From NCBI RefSeq assembly GCF_000182925.2, contig NC_026501.1, positions 4,629,917-4,693,916 on the forward strand: DNA of 64,000 nt, read 5' to 3'. The position numbers and the translations under genes are program-made. How positions within the stretch are numbered: the first letter of the stretch is position 1; each line of letters starts with the position of its first letter. Source of the DNA: Neurospora crassa OR74A (taxonomy: Eukaryota > Ascomycota > Sordariomycetes > Sordariales > Sordariaceae). The notes under the pieces are model-generated. The model saw only the letters and a list, made by a program, of their open reading frames with translations, was not told the DNA's origin and made no database searches. Shown here in pieces: positions 11,001 through 20,700 of the stretch.

Positions 11001-12147
11001 TGAGCATAAGGCTGGAAGCCCAGCTAGCCCAACCTTGATTGTGACCATTCCTGCGTCTCCCAAGTTGACAGAGACTTTGGCTCCTGATCAACAACTTTTG
11101 GAAAACAGCTTGCTTGAGGAGGCAATAGCCCGTCAACGGTTTTGGTCGCCTAAACCTGAATCGATAATACTCGGCCACGAACCATCACCACCGGAGCCAC
11201 AAGCAGAGACGCTTTTGGAAGTCCTCATCCCTTCTGAACGGATGCCACCCCGCTCAGCTTCGCCTCCGCCGCAGGAACAAGAACCAAACATTGAAGTCAT
11301 TCAACCACAGAAGGAACCAGAACAACCAACAACCCCTGTGAAAACAAGGTCAAGACGCGGACGCCCAAGCTCTGCCGCTTCCCTCCCCACAGCAACAGTC
11401 ACCACAACCACCAAGGTCAAGACCAAAACAGGCTCCGCCTCGGGATCACAACCAGGCAGGAGAAAGGTTCAAACACCCTCCACCGTTACATGCACTACCA
11501 CACGCACTACCAACACCACCACCGCCCCTATGACATCCTCAAGAACAAGGACGACCCTCACTGGCACCCTCCAAAAACAAAGCCAAGTCCAAACCCCTGG
11601 CACAACCAAATCCACCAAATCTCTTTTGGGCAGCAACAACAACAACACCACCATCCTCTCTCTCATCTCCTCCGACACGGACGACGAAGACGAACTTACT
11701 CTTGATTTTGGCGGCGGCACACCATCAGGCATCTCGAAGAAGGGGGTTAAACCCGCTAGCAGCACAACAACAACAAAAACAACAACGAAAAGGACAGCTG
11801 CTGCATCTACTTACCCTTTGGCTTCGCTCCTCCTCCGGACTCCATCCCGCAAACCTCCTCCTCCTCCTGCAGCTGGTGGTGGTGGAATAAGAAGAACAAC
11901 TAGCTTGGCGAAGAATGCTTCTTCTATTGGTAGTGTTGGGAGGAGATCAAGATCAACTTCCTCTCCTCCAACTGCTGCCCGTGCCGTGACACCCACCACT
12001 GGTGTTGGCTCTGAGGCTGGGGCTGAGGGAGAAGAAGAAGAAGAGTTTGTTGGATCGGAGGTGATTCAGACGCCAGGTGGGACGCTGAGACGGTGCGGTG
12101 AGGCTGGATTCAGGTGTGACAGGGATTTTTGCTTTGGGTGTTTGTAG
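8083..12147 (+). CDS. scm3: Centromere histone chaperone Scm3/HJURP family
   Basis: A single open frame of 1354 residues starting MERPTKRSR. The diagnostic part is residues about 43-95, with FENIFEKYGKDF, GDEIDLRTG and IVVDNGHIKSL, the Scm3 signature that binds the centromeric histone H3 variant. The rest is long, low-complexity and probably disordered, with Lys-rich patches (KRKTPAKKTPAKTKA near 313) and AT-hook-like motifs RRGRKPKTP (about 874), SRGRRDS (about 926) and RRGRPSS (about 1090), which suits AT-rich centromeric DNA. The C terminus has a small Cys cluster, CGEAGFRCDRDFCFGCL. Scm3 deposits CENP-A/CenH3 at centromeres. Filamentous fungal Scm3 proteins are known to carry long C-terminal extensions. 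No intron is needed, though one in the variable middle cannot be excluded. Confidence 0.82.
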   Translation: MERPTKRSRTGPAPFDDEAIVGDELNHQPEEVNQLRDPGYQLEQARSFAAFKLKSAFENIFEKYGKDFDGIGDEIDLRTGAIVVDNGHIKSLKTATIGVESEDDDESESESGNEEEATSHGQKSKQNATALQTVPRPLPSMAPPSPFGASGPGYNSFPGGPPLLSNTMYPVQTQFQSLPMPFGAFSSANASIDPAWRAPDLPPPVPWGGFWTPGTQSRFKTVAKVQQLAARTNHDQEGEDEDDILLDISTTGATMATENTPVINKKLAPFRPPSNVSSPANHQLKTFAATSTPKSVDSFDVAKADGEKKKITKRKTPAKKTPAKTKAIEERIASLVDEFGIQIAGSPVVDSPSADTQPVTDTQPAVKQTPVAEKPVIEGRASAVKNTEAVKRRRTPNKKTPTSKKASLEESADLLRASLENSAPVPAAKEFFAELECETRPVVEHEPSIEKGSGQFSDEKSRVEAPVVEDPAVGTGQKTSKRQTPSRVSTREQHFGGPSSNHSASDSNRPALASTVEHPLVETELVVEIQSSSTVQNGPGQPYVQETIAGEPAVEKSSIDEVAVAEIEPPSAKGDGDQSASIPTTITKSVNHDLPEVPSSADSRTARRKRRLSMRGQSSPAGAKRSSRKQVASRYEQSLFNGATNANTTLKYYSPSCGALVTKPSNQQLWVEIPVDGTLDTKAFQVVVEDDNLIPEVPAMEIGPGTTNTLAVDEMARNGVARPQVHGDHEPQAEAVEKRSPPSNDLSHEVFTRNVVDSAYAFSDEDEPAIPKARIRRTEPIQPNPKPKTTEKSNAKEFGIPTPASSFDRNSQSTEFQATPEAEIPMEELPIISATVTTQTARQTPSAGSALLDKTNTNSEGPSLPQPVQVIKARRGRKPKTPIDLSVTASAVATSTPAVTEQPSEPVPIITALASTRPRRQSLRLSRGRRDSDITIAESNTPQHATATISQYEDESLVIQESPQGTPEPESVDEHKAGSPASPTLIVTIPASPKLTETLAPDQQLLENSLLEEAIARQRFWSPKPESIILGHEPSPPEPQAETLLEVLIPSERMPPRSASPPPQEQEPNIEVIQPQKEPEQPTTPVKTRSRRGRPSSAASLPTATVTTTTKVKTKTGSASGSQPGRRKVQTPSTVTCTTTRTTNTTTAPMTSSRTRTTLTGTLQKQSQVQTPGTTKSTKSLLGSNNNNTTILSLISSDTDDEDELTLDFGGGTPSGISKKGVKPASSTTTTKTTTKRTAAASTYPLASLLLRTPSRKPPPPPAAGGGGIRRTTSLAKNASSIGSVGRRSRSTSSPPTAARAVTPTTGVGSEAGAEGEEEEEFVGSEVIQTPGGTLRRCGEAGFRCDRDFCFGCL

Positions 12148-12577
12148 TAGTTGTGCGTTTGATGTATGTGTTTCTGAAGTGTTGTGAGTCGTCGTAAGTT
12201 GTGTGTTTGTTACTAGGTAGGGTGATTGAGGTTGTTGCGGAAATCGTGGGTGGAGTGTTGTTTCGGAGATGTTATGGGTGGCGGAGGGGAAGTGTTATCG
12301 ATACAGCGTTCCGGTCGCGGAATTAGGTTGAAGTAGAGTTATGTGCTATGATTAATGGGTACGTATGATCGATATGGACATTGGAGTGTGGTGTGGTGTT
12401 TGTTTACTGGGAAAAGGAGTTACGCACTCGAGTTACCTAGCCAACTATTCATCAGCTACATCATACAGACTTGGCCGTGAGATCTAATCGTTGAAAGGAG
12501 CTTCGAGGTGGCTTCTCCCGCGCACACATTCTACTGTGTACAGCAAACTTCTGGTCATGAATTCATCAATTGTGCTA

Positions 12578-12640
<63 letters not shown>

Positions 12641-13232
12641 CCATATGTCATCTGGTTACACACCACGAAAAGGCAAATGAGGTGAATGGGGAGTGAAACC
12701 GCTTCAAAATTCTCCATCAATGATCCTATATCATGAACCATAATCTTTAACGTCAAAACCTAAAGGGAATCTTTGCTCGGAACGTACTTCCAATGTTGCT
12801 GTGTTTAACCACCAAACACGCATCACAACCAACACTCCAAACCGACTCCATCCATCCATCCATCCATTTCGAGAAAGAGAAAAAAATAAAAGAGAGTTTC
12901 CCAAGCAGTTCCTGCCTACTTCTTTCCTGCTTTCTTTTACTCCATCTGGCTGCCTGAACATCCTCGTCTGTGATCCTCCCTTCCCTCTCCAGCGCCCAGC
13001 CCCAACTAAACCAAGCACCTAGAAACCCTAGCCCGCGCTTGATAAACGCATGTCTTTCAGCTGAATGAAATTGGTATCCCATGTCGTGGCGAGTTGTGAC
13101 CTCTGTTCGCAGGCAAAACAACGCTGGATAATCGAGTAGCTTCGACGGTAACGGATGACACGCGCAATGGTATATAGAAGTCGATCATTTCGGCTGGAAC
13201 TATAAGAGCAGGCGGCCTTCTCCAATTTCCGT
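12148..13232. other. Convergent intergenic region with GTT microsatellite
   Basis: About 1.1 kb between the scm3 stop and the CK2 alpha stop. It contains a 62-bp (GTT)n tract and a (CATC)5 tract near 12849-12867. Valine/Cys/Leu-run ORFs on the plus strand and a polyQ ORF on the minus strand here are by-products of the microsatellite. No gene seen. Confidence 0.55.
12579..12640. repeat. (GTT)n microsatellite, about 20 copies
   Basis: Uninterrupted GTT/CAA trinucleotides over 62 bp in noncoding DNA. It is the same motif (CAA on the minus strand) as the coding tract at 3819-3869. Confidence 0.95.
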
Positions 13233-14546
13233 CTAGTTGATGGTCTCACCGGCCAGATACCGCGCACGTGTGGCCTCGTCGCGGACAGGGGCGAAGTAAG
13301 GGTGAGCCATGGCCTCCTTTGCGGTCAGACGTTCCTGGAAAAGTATCATGTCAGTTTCTAGTGTTACAGCGGTATTGAGCGAGACAAATTCGAGTGCAAA
13401 AACGTACGTTATGATCGTAGCGCAGCAGCTTGTCCAAGAAATCAATAGCCTCGTTGGAAACGAAACGCTGGTTCTCAGCGTTAATGAAGCTGTGCCAGGG
13501 TTTCCTCTGGAAGCGGCCGAGAATGTCATCGTACTGAGCGTCCAGCTCAATCTCGTACTTATCAAGGTAGTCGAACAACTCGTCCGTGCCGAGGACCTTA
13601 GCAATCTTGACTAATTGATCCGAGTTGCTCTGACCATGGAAAAACGGCTCCTTGCGGAAGATCATGGATGCGAACATGGCGCCCAAACTCCACATATCCA
13701 AGCTGTAGTCATATTCCTGAAAATCGACAAGCAGCTCCGGACCCTTGAAGTAGCGAGAGGCGACCCGGACATTATACTCGGTGCCGGGGTGGTAGAACTC
13801 AGCGAGACCCCAGTCGATAAGGCGCAGCTGTGACAAGCAAGAGAATGTGTTAGCTCGAAGCTGATGCGCGCTTCATTCCCGAGATTTTGAAAACTTGCCT
13901 TTCTGTTCTCATGATCGATCATAACGTTATGAGGCTTCACATCGCGGTGCATGATGCCCTTGCTGTGACAGAAGTCGAGGGCCTTGAGGAGCTCGAAGAT
14001 GTAGTAGCGGACGTCGAAGTCGTTGAACCTGGGGTACAGGGTGCGGAACTCGGTGTTGTTGACGTATTCGAAGATGAGCGAGGGGGTCTTGCTCTGGCTA
14101 TCTCTCACAACGTCGAGCAGGGCGACGATGTTGGGGCCGCCCGCCAGATTCTGGAGAATTTTGATCTCTCTCTTGATCTTCTTCTTCTTGACGGGCTTCA
14201 ACACCTTGATGACGCATTTTTGGTAGTTAACCACGTTGATTCCCTCGAACACCTCGGAGTATTTTCCTCTGCCTGTACAAGAGGGTTGGCTGTTAGATTC
14301 GGCGCTTATTTATTTTTTTATTTTTTTTTCAACGTTGAGCAAGGGGGCGCATGGCACATACCAATCTTTCGAACGACCTCATAGTTCTCGAGAACACCCC
14401 AGCCTGTGCGCGCAAAGTAGTTAGTAAAGTAAAGAAAAAAATCTTGCGTGTGAACAGGGTGATTGAAGCTCACTGATGTTAACAGAGTCGTAGTCCCAGT
14501 ATGCGCGGGGCATATTCTGGTTGACGTCGGCGTAGACACGAGCCAT
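13233..14546 (-). CDS. cka1: Casein kinase 2 catalytic (alpha) subunit
   Basis: Five exons on the minus strand: 14546-14474, 14403-14362, 14272-13899, 13827-13408 and 13334-13233, giving 336 residues, the usual CK2 alpha length. Family signatures are the Gly loop GRGKYSEV, the basic stretch [14 protein letters not shown], the catalytic loop HRDVKPHN and DWG in place of DFG ([13 protein letters not shown]), which is a CK2 hallmark. The conserved tail ends [16 protein letters not shown]2 is a constitutive Ser/Thr kinase for acidic sites, working with beta subunits in nucleus and cytosol. In Neurospora it phosphorylates the clock protein FRQ. Introns are 70, 89, 71 and 73 nt. The third (13898-13828) uses a GC donor (AAG|gcaagt) with a perfect gctaac branch site and cacag acceptor. 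Confidence 0.96.
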
Positions 14547-17500
14547 GTTTGCGGTGGTGTTGGGAAAGGCGAGCACGCTCGATTGCGCGCTGGCAGCCCA
14601 GAACGAGGTTGTTGCTAGAGAAATGGTGACGGCTCGGATTGGGACCTGCGATGGCGCGAGCCGGAGGAGAGGGACAGTTGAAGACGGATGGCAGTCAGGT
14701 GGATAGGATCAGATGGTGGGATGGAGAATGCAATGCCGTTGGCCGTCAGCGATGATGGACGTTGGATACCTGGGGCCAGACGCGGGCTGCGCAAGACGCA
14801 TTCAGTTCGCAGGGAGCCCTTCTTGCCGCTAGGCTAGGATTTTGTTAGGCTTTTGCTAGGCTTTGCTGGGGTCTCCTGTGAGGGGTTCTGGTTGGTCCGT
14901 AGCCGGCACGCGATCCTTGTTCGGACCCTTGTGTCCCTAAAATGGAGCCTTGTGAGGAAAATGGGCGATGTTATGCCTGGCAAGTGCAAAGCTGCCCTGA
15001 CAGCCGAGGCAACCTATCGTTTTAACAGCACGGTATCTCGCCCATGCTCATGTGTGTGATGGAGCAGCGGGTCCTACGGTATACTTATACTTACCTCTAC
15101 CTCTATGCAATGTACATCATACATTGAACATATGATGGATGGGATCGAGACGGACCTACTTCTAGGGCTGGGCTAGAACATCTATTCAGCTGACTCAACG
15201 TCGTTGACGTATATCTCCACGGGCACAGCAAGAAGATACGAGAAACGCGGAAACATTCACCGGTCACTCGTTCCGGTTGTCATGAAGGATCTCCAGCTTC
15301 TGTTTCAAGACGCACCAACCGAGAAATGTCAACGCAAACAGACGGGAAAGTATGACTGCCAACTGCCTCAAGTTCAAAGGGATGAGTGGCTAGGTAGGCA
15401 AATTCGTATTGTCTTTACCTTCCCTTACAGTGAACTCTTCGACAGGGCAAGTAACCGTCACCCTCATGAGCGGCTTCCAAGTCTTTCACCAAGTATTGTT
15501 CTTGCCCATCTTGAAATTTCAGTCTCAAAGTGATGACCTGAAGAAACGCAAGGTAGGTACCTACCTCTAAATACAACATCAAACAAACTACCAGGCCATG
15601 TACCTGTCCATCTTCATGGAGTTGCCCGGTGATCTGCTTTCGAGCATCAACCTAACAATCTATCACCATACCACCGTGGAGTTGCATGGCGTGTATGCTC
15701 TCCGGCCATCTGGCTCGCCTGGTTATGTAGTTGCCGTTATCGGCCTTTTCGGCCAGTAAACACCCTCGCGAGCCTCGATACCCCGACACCCCGACAGTCA
15801 CTGCTATCCATCTGTTCACACAACTTCATGCTCATCAGGAATCCTTCCAAACTTCCCGACCGAGTTTGATACGGACATTCGAAGGCAAGGAAGGGGCATC
15901 CCGAATCCTCTCCCGGGCGATATTCGATGTCCACTTGGCAAGCACAGTAAGACACAGCCCTACACTATGCCTACACGAAGAACCATCACGAAGGTGACAG
16001 ACAGCCACGGAGCTAAATGCGACATGGCGCCAACCTACATATAAAGACAGTACCCGTTGGGGAGGTGGCTTTCTTCAAACGATCTGCCATCTCAACATCT
16101 CCCCCCCGGAAGGACGACCCTCATTTTGATCAAAGTCGTAAAGTCTGTCGACCTGAATATCGCAAAAACCCTTCCTTGACGACACTGTCTGAAAATATCC
16201 GCTCCTGAAGTGAATCCATCGTGGTCGCAGCCTCCATGTTCGAGCCTTATTTCGGAGGCCCTACCGGCATAGCACCGCAATTCTATGTCTGGTGTGAGAA
16301 GACGTTGATTAATGCCTCGATCTTCAACTAGAAATCCAAAGGCTGGAATTGTCTCCTTGCGTTGCGCCCAACAACACGGCCATAAGATGTCATTTCGTTC
16401 ACGCTGCACCTTTTAAGCCCTTCTATCCGAAAACATACCGCTGTGAGAAGCTGGATAGCTGATCTATGTGAAGTTCGACCCTTTTAATGATGGTGGGAAT
16501 ATAACGTCCATATATTCGCATTCTCACACCGGATACGACTTTGATATTCTCGCATTCACCACTGAGTCATAGGTACACCTGATCTTCTGGTCACTAGAAA
16601 TATCCTAATGGTTGGTCCCAGGACAATTACAGTGGCAGTGAGTGGTAATTGGGTGAGATCACGCGAACCGACATGTCGGGGTCTCAGAAAGCCATCCGTC
16701 CTCCAAAAAGCGTACCATGCCGTGGTGAACAAAGGGATTGATCCGGGATTGGATGGGTATGCGTATCAGCTTTATATAAAGGCTATGGGGCAAGGTTTCG
16801 GGGGGTGGGGGTGTATGTGGTCGAAAACCCGGGACCGGATGAGGCGCAGATGGCTTATGGAAATCGGAGCACGGATGGCTTGCTGAAGTGAATGATTTCG
16901 CAGAGGGAGGCCATTGAGCTTCTTTAAAGAGGTTTTGAAGCCTGCGTTGAGTGTTGGTGGTGGGTGGTAGGTATGGTTTGATGGAAGGATGAAATGATAA
17001 TTGTGGCAGAGATTAACTCAAGTCGTCTTTCAGTAGCGGGCTTCGTTATAATCTTGAGTACGGATAACTAAATATCGATGTTGATTGTGATGACGAAATT
17101 ATCATACGACATACTAAGTGTGAGAAGGGGAACTTAATCAGTTGCCTTGAGCATAACAGTACCTTCCATTTTGAAATCCGAGATGCCCTTTGACTCTGAG
17201 GGGAGCCTCGAGAGGACTATACTTTATGTGTTGTTATAAATATGACACCTCAGAACTAGATTGAAAATCGGGAAATTAGTATATAGGTCTAGAAGATTCG
17301 AGTTGGCGAGTTAAACCTCGTTGCAACCCACGGAGCAGCTCGTTCCTTCCTCTCCAAACCTACGACAACTGACTCTTCCACGTATTCACCTCTCCCATAT
17401 TCGTGAACCTCGAGACCCCCCAAGAAAGCCCCGTTGTATGCGATAAAACTTTTCAACCTACAAGTATTCACATACGCATCCTGCCTTCTATCGTAATCAG

Positions 17501-18137
17501 ATACTCGGGCAGTCCGAGTTGGCATTATCCACTTGGAATGTCATGAAAAGGGGAAAGTAAACAAAGCCCAGGTTTAACCCATCGTCCGCCAAGTCACTCC
17601 TACTTGGACACTTAGTAATATGCCTCGTTGTAGTATCCGTCTCGTTTCTGAAACACCATTCTTTCCCTATCGCATAGATAAAAGAAACGGACGACCTATA
17701 AGTCGAGGGACATCAACAGCAACGAAGTTGAGGAAGACAAGAAGCACCGCAAATTAACGCCAGAGTGCATTTCACTGCAAACTAATAGACAAGCCAGTCG
17801 AAGAGAGAATATGTGCCTCAACGTAAGCCCGCGATACACTCATCGCATCAGATCGATGCAAGAGCAGCGCATACCTCAGCCGGAGAGCTACGGCTCATTC
17901 ACCATGAAGCAGTAGGGTACAAGGGGAATCTCAAATTGGTTATCATCATAGCTCGTAACTTCGATAGCTTCGCATTGCCAGTATCATAGCCTCATCCTCA
18001 CTCTTCCTTCCTCCCTCCCTCAAAGTGTGAAACATCTCCAAATGACTTGACTCTCTTGGTCAATCATCGTCATTATGAGTTCCCAAATCCTCCCTATCCA
18101 GCGGGCGCTAGTTCCACGATACGTATGCCTACTTCCC
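14547..18137. other. 3.6-kb gene-poor region between cka1 and het-c
   Basis: No ORF here resembles a known family and none has convincing codon use; the longest are about 100 residues. The first few hundred bases upstream of 14546 would be the CK2 alpha promoter. A 16-bp perfect palindrome lies at 15551-15566. No tRNA, 5S rRNA or transposon was recognised. The 3' UTR of het-c falls at the right end. Confidence 0.45.
15551..15566. repeat. 16-bp perfect palindrome AGGTAGGTACCTACCT
   Basis: The sequence equals its own reverse complement. The core TAGGTACCTA also occurs at 24359-24368 and 33879-33888. It could be a protein-binding palindrome or a dispersed simple motif. Confidence 0.85.
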
Positions 18138-20700
18138 CTAGAATGGCCAACGACGCTCACGCTCTCCGCTCTCGTACTCCCTCCTTCTCTCCTCGAAGGC
18201 GTCCTTAGCCCGCTGGGCAATCCTATCCAGGAGACTGGGGCTCGAGGGACGCTCCGGATCGGGGTACGCCAGATCCTCGTCCTCGTGGCGACGGGAGTAT
18301 CCGCCTCCGCCACCATACTCCTCCTCGTCATCGCGACGGTACCTGCGCTCCTCGCGGTACTCCTCGTCATCATCACGGCGATATCGGCGGTCCTCGTAGC
18401 CGTAGTCGTTGCCGCCATTGTCGTCCTGCTCATAGCGACGATACTCCTGGCGCTGGCTACCGTCATCGTACCGCGTCTCGGTGTACTCGGCTTGGCCATA
18501 GCGGTTGCCATCGTAACCGTACTCGGTCGTGGTCTCCGAGTATCCGCCGTCGGGCGTGTAGCCGCTGGAACGATAAGCGCTGGTCGCCTCGTTATTGAAA
18601 CCACCGCCTAGGATGCCGCCGGCGACCGCGCCGAGGAGATTGCCCTGGTTGTTGTTGGCCTGGCCGCTAAGGAACTCTGAGAAGCCCTGCTTGACGCCGC
18701 CCATGATTTGGTTGGCGGCGGCGGCGGCGATCCGATCCTCCATGGTCTCAGGCGCCTCGTTCTTGAAGTTCTTGTGCATGCCCAGGGGCTTGCCGCAGCC
18801 GTGACCGCAGTCCTGGACGCCTTCCTTGTGATTCTCGCCGTTCAGCACGCCATTGCGGCTGAGCTTCTGGCGGTACTCCTCACGAGCGTCCTCGCCCAGG
18901 TCATTCCACCACTCCTCGACGGAGGAGAACATCATCTGGCGACCTTCCTGGGCACCATCCTCGCCCATGTCACGCTGGGCAGGGTGATGAAGAATGCCGT
19001 AAATGATTCTGTTCAGAAGTCGGTCGACATTAGCGCCATCGTCGTCCCAGGCGTCCATCAGCTGAGGCACAACCCAGCTGACTACCTTGGAGGCGGTGCG
19101 ACCGGCAACTTCGTTGAGGATCTAACCCAAGTCAGTCAAATATCGAGCCACGGGGCAGCTCAGCAAACTTACGTTGGAGAAATGGTCCTTGGCCAACATG
19201 GAGTGGGTAGGGTCCGTGCAGCTGTCATCATCGAAAACAACGAGTTGCTCGTTCTTGCTGCTGTTGATAATCTCGGTGGAGCCAGTGGCAAGCTCGTTCT
19301 TGACCTGGTCAATAAGAGGAATGATAACCGGAGCAATGATCTGGAAAACGAAAAGAGAAAGCTGCTCCTCAAGCTGCTCAATGATCTTGGGGAGGACGGG
19401 TATCTTCTCAATGGCCTTCGAGATGGTCTGGAGGAGATCGTCGTGGAACTCGATGACAGGCATAACCTGGCGGTAGACCTGCTGGACATAAACAGTGAAC
19501 TCCTCAGGCTCTCTGGGGGACACGCTCATGTTCTCAAGCTGCGAGTTGGCGGCATTTTCCTGGATTTCGTCAATCTTGTTCTTCTTGTCGCCGCCGATCA
19601 AGCCATTGGGGATCATGTCCAACAGGTCACGAAGAAGGCTGGTGTCGCCGTTGCGGCCGGCCTTCAGGGTTCCCTCGAGATCTTCGATTTCGCTCTGGGT
19701 CACCTTGTCGGACAGTTCACCAGTCACGGAGTGCAAAAAGTCAACACCACCGAAAGTACCAGTGACAACAGGGTAAACAGAGTGGCGAGCGCCCGGGATG
19801 CGCAGCTTAGTGTCGCGGCCGACGTGAGGGAACACATCGCGCTCCCCCATTTCAATGAGAGCGAGCTCGGTGTAGTTACTGTGAGCGAGGTAATCTGCAA
19901 GATATTAGCCAATAGGCACAATCGTCGTCAAAGGGTGCCGTAATTGTCTTCCTACCCTCCAAGCAGTGCAATCCAGTACCCATAAGGCGCAAGGCTTCAT
20001 AGAGCTCGGTCTTGTCATTGGTCTCCTTGTATGAGCGACCCAGGCGAATGCACTTGGAGAAGAGCTTGCGAACATGCTCGGCAGAGGACATGATGCCAAT
20101 GTTCTCATTGGCAATGTAGTTCTTCATGCCGGTCTCGGGGTCAATGGCCAGCTCAGTTTCCTCGTCGACGGGGCCGCGAAGGCGGGGATCGTAGTCACGA
20201 GCATCTACGTTGTCGGCATAGTTCTTGGGGTTGTCGATATGATCCTCGGGGCGATAGCAGCCCAGGCGGTCGGCGGTGACTTCGAACTCGCGGCTACCAT
20301 AACCGAAGGTCAAGAAACCGAGAACGCAGAGAAGCAGTCGGATGGCTTCGGCGGAAACAGCCTTGACGGTGCCGACATCGATGGCCTGAGAATAGTCGCG
20401 GAGCCAGTTGCCAAAGTAGACGCGAGAAACGGAGAGCTTGTCGAAAGTCTTGCCGCCCATGGCGCGGGCCATGACGATTTTGAGGAGGGCATCTTCAATA
20501 TCACCGTGGCGCCCTGTTTCCTTGATTAGCACCACCACTAACAACAGCCCAAGTATATAGGTGGATTGAAACATACAGTTTTGACCCTCGATCTTGGAGA
20601 TACCAGCAATGTTACCGGCACCAAAGGCCAAGGCGGGGCTGGCGAACAGGTAGATAACGAGGAACCCAAGGACGAATGGATAAGGTTTGAAGGTCGCCAT
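18138..20700 (-). CDS. het-c: HET-C heterokaryon incompatibility protein homologue
   Basis: Four exons on the minus strand, 20700-20577, 20513-19956, 19894-19173 and 19121-18138, give 795 residues. The N terminus has a hydrophobic signal sequence (VLGFLVIYLFASPALAFG) directly followed by the conserved HET-C core NWRHGDIEDALLKI, then FGNWLRDYSQAIDVG, GTGLHCLEDYLAHSNYTELA and a CP-like LRIPGARHSVYPVVTGTFGG block. The C-terminal 100 residues are low complexity, rich in Arg, Asp, Tyr and Gly. In Neurospora crassa, het-c allele differences trigger vegetative incompatibility together with the linked HET-domain gene pin-c; HET-C is reported at the plasma membrane. A homologue alone does not prove an incompatibility role, and the allele type cannot be read from one sequence. 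Introns are 63, 61 and 51 nt. No HET-domain gene is visible on either side. Confidence 0.93.

Noticed and set aside
12484-12756. Minus-strand polyQ ORF and plus-strand Leu/Cys ORFs
   Set aside because: Created by the (GTT)n microsatellite; flanking residues show no conservation or gene structure.
16608-16886. 92-residue ORF in the cka1/het-c gap
   Set aside because: No family resemblance and no splice or context support.
18075-18611. Plus-strand ORF of 178 residues rich in Val/Ile/Leu
   Set aside because: Reverse-complement shadow of the Arg/Asp/Tyr-rich HET-C tail; the hydrophobic composition is produced by complementing charged codons.
18708-19943. Plus-strand ORF of 411 residues opposite het-c
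   Set aside because: It lies wholly antisense to well-supported het-c exons, crosses their introns without splice logic and resembles no family; it reflects codon bias of the real strand.
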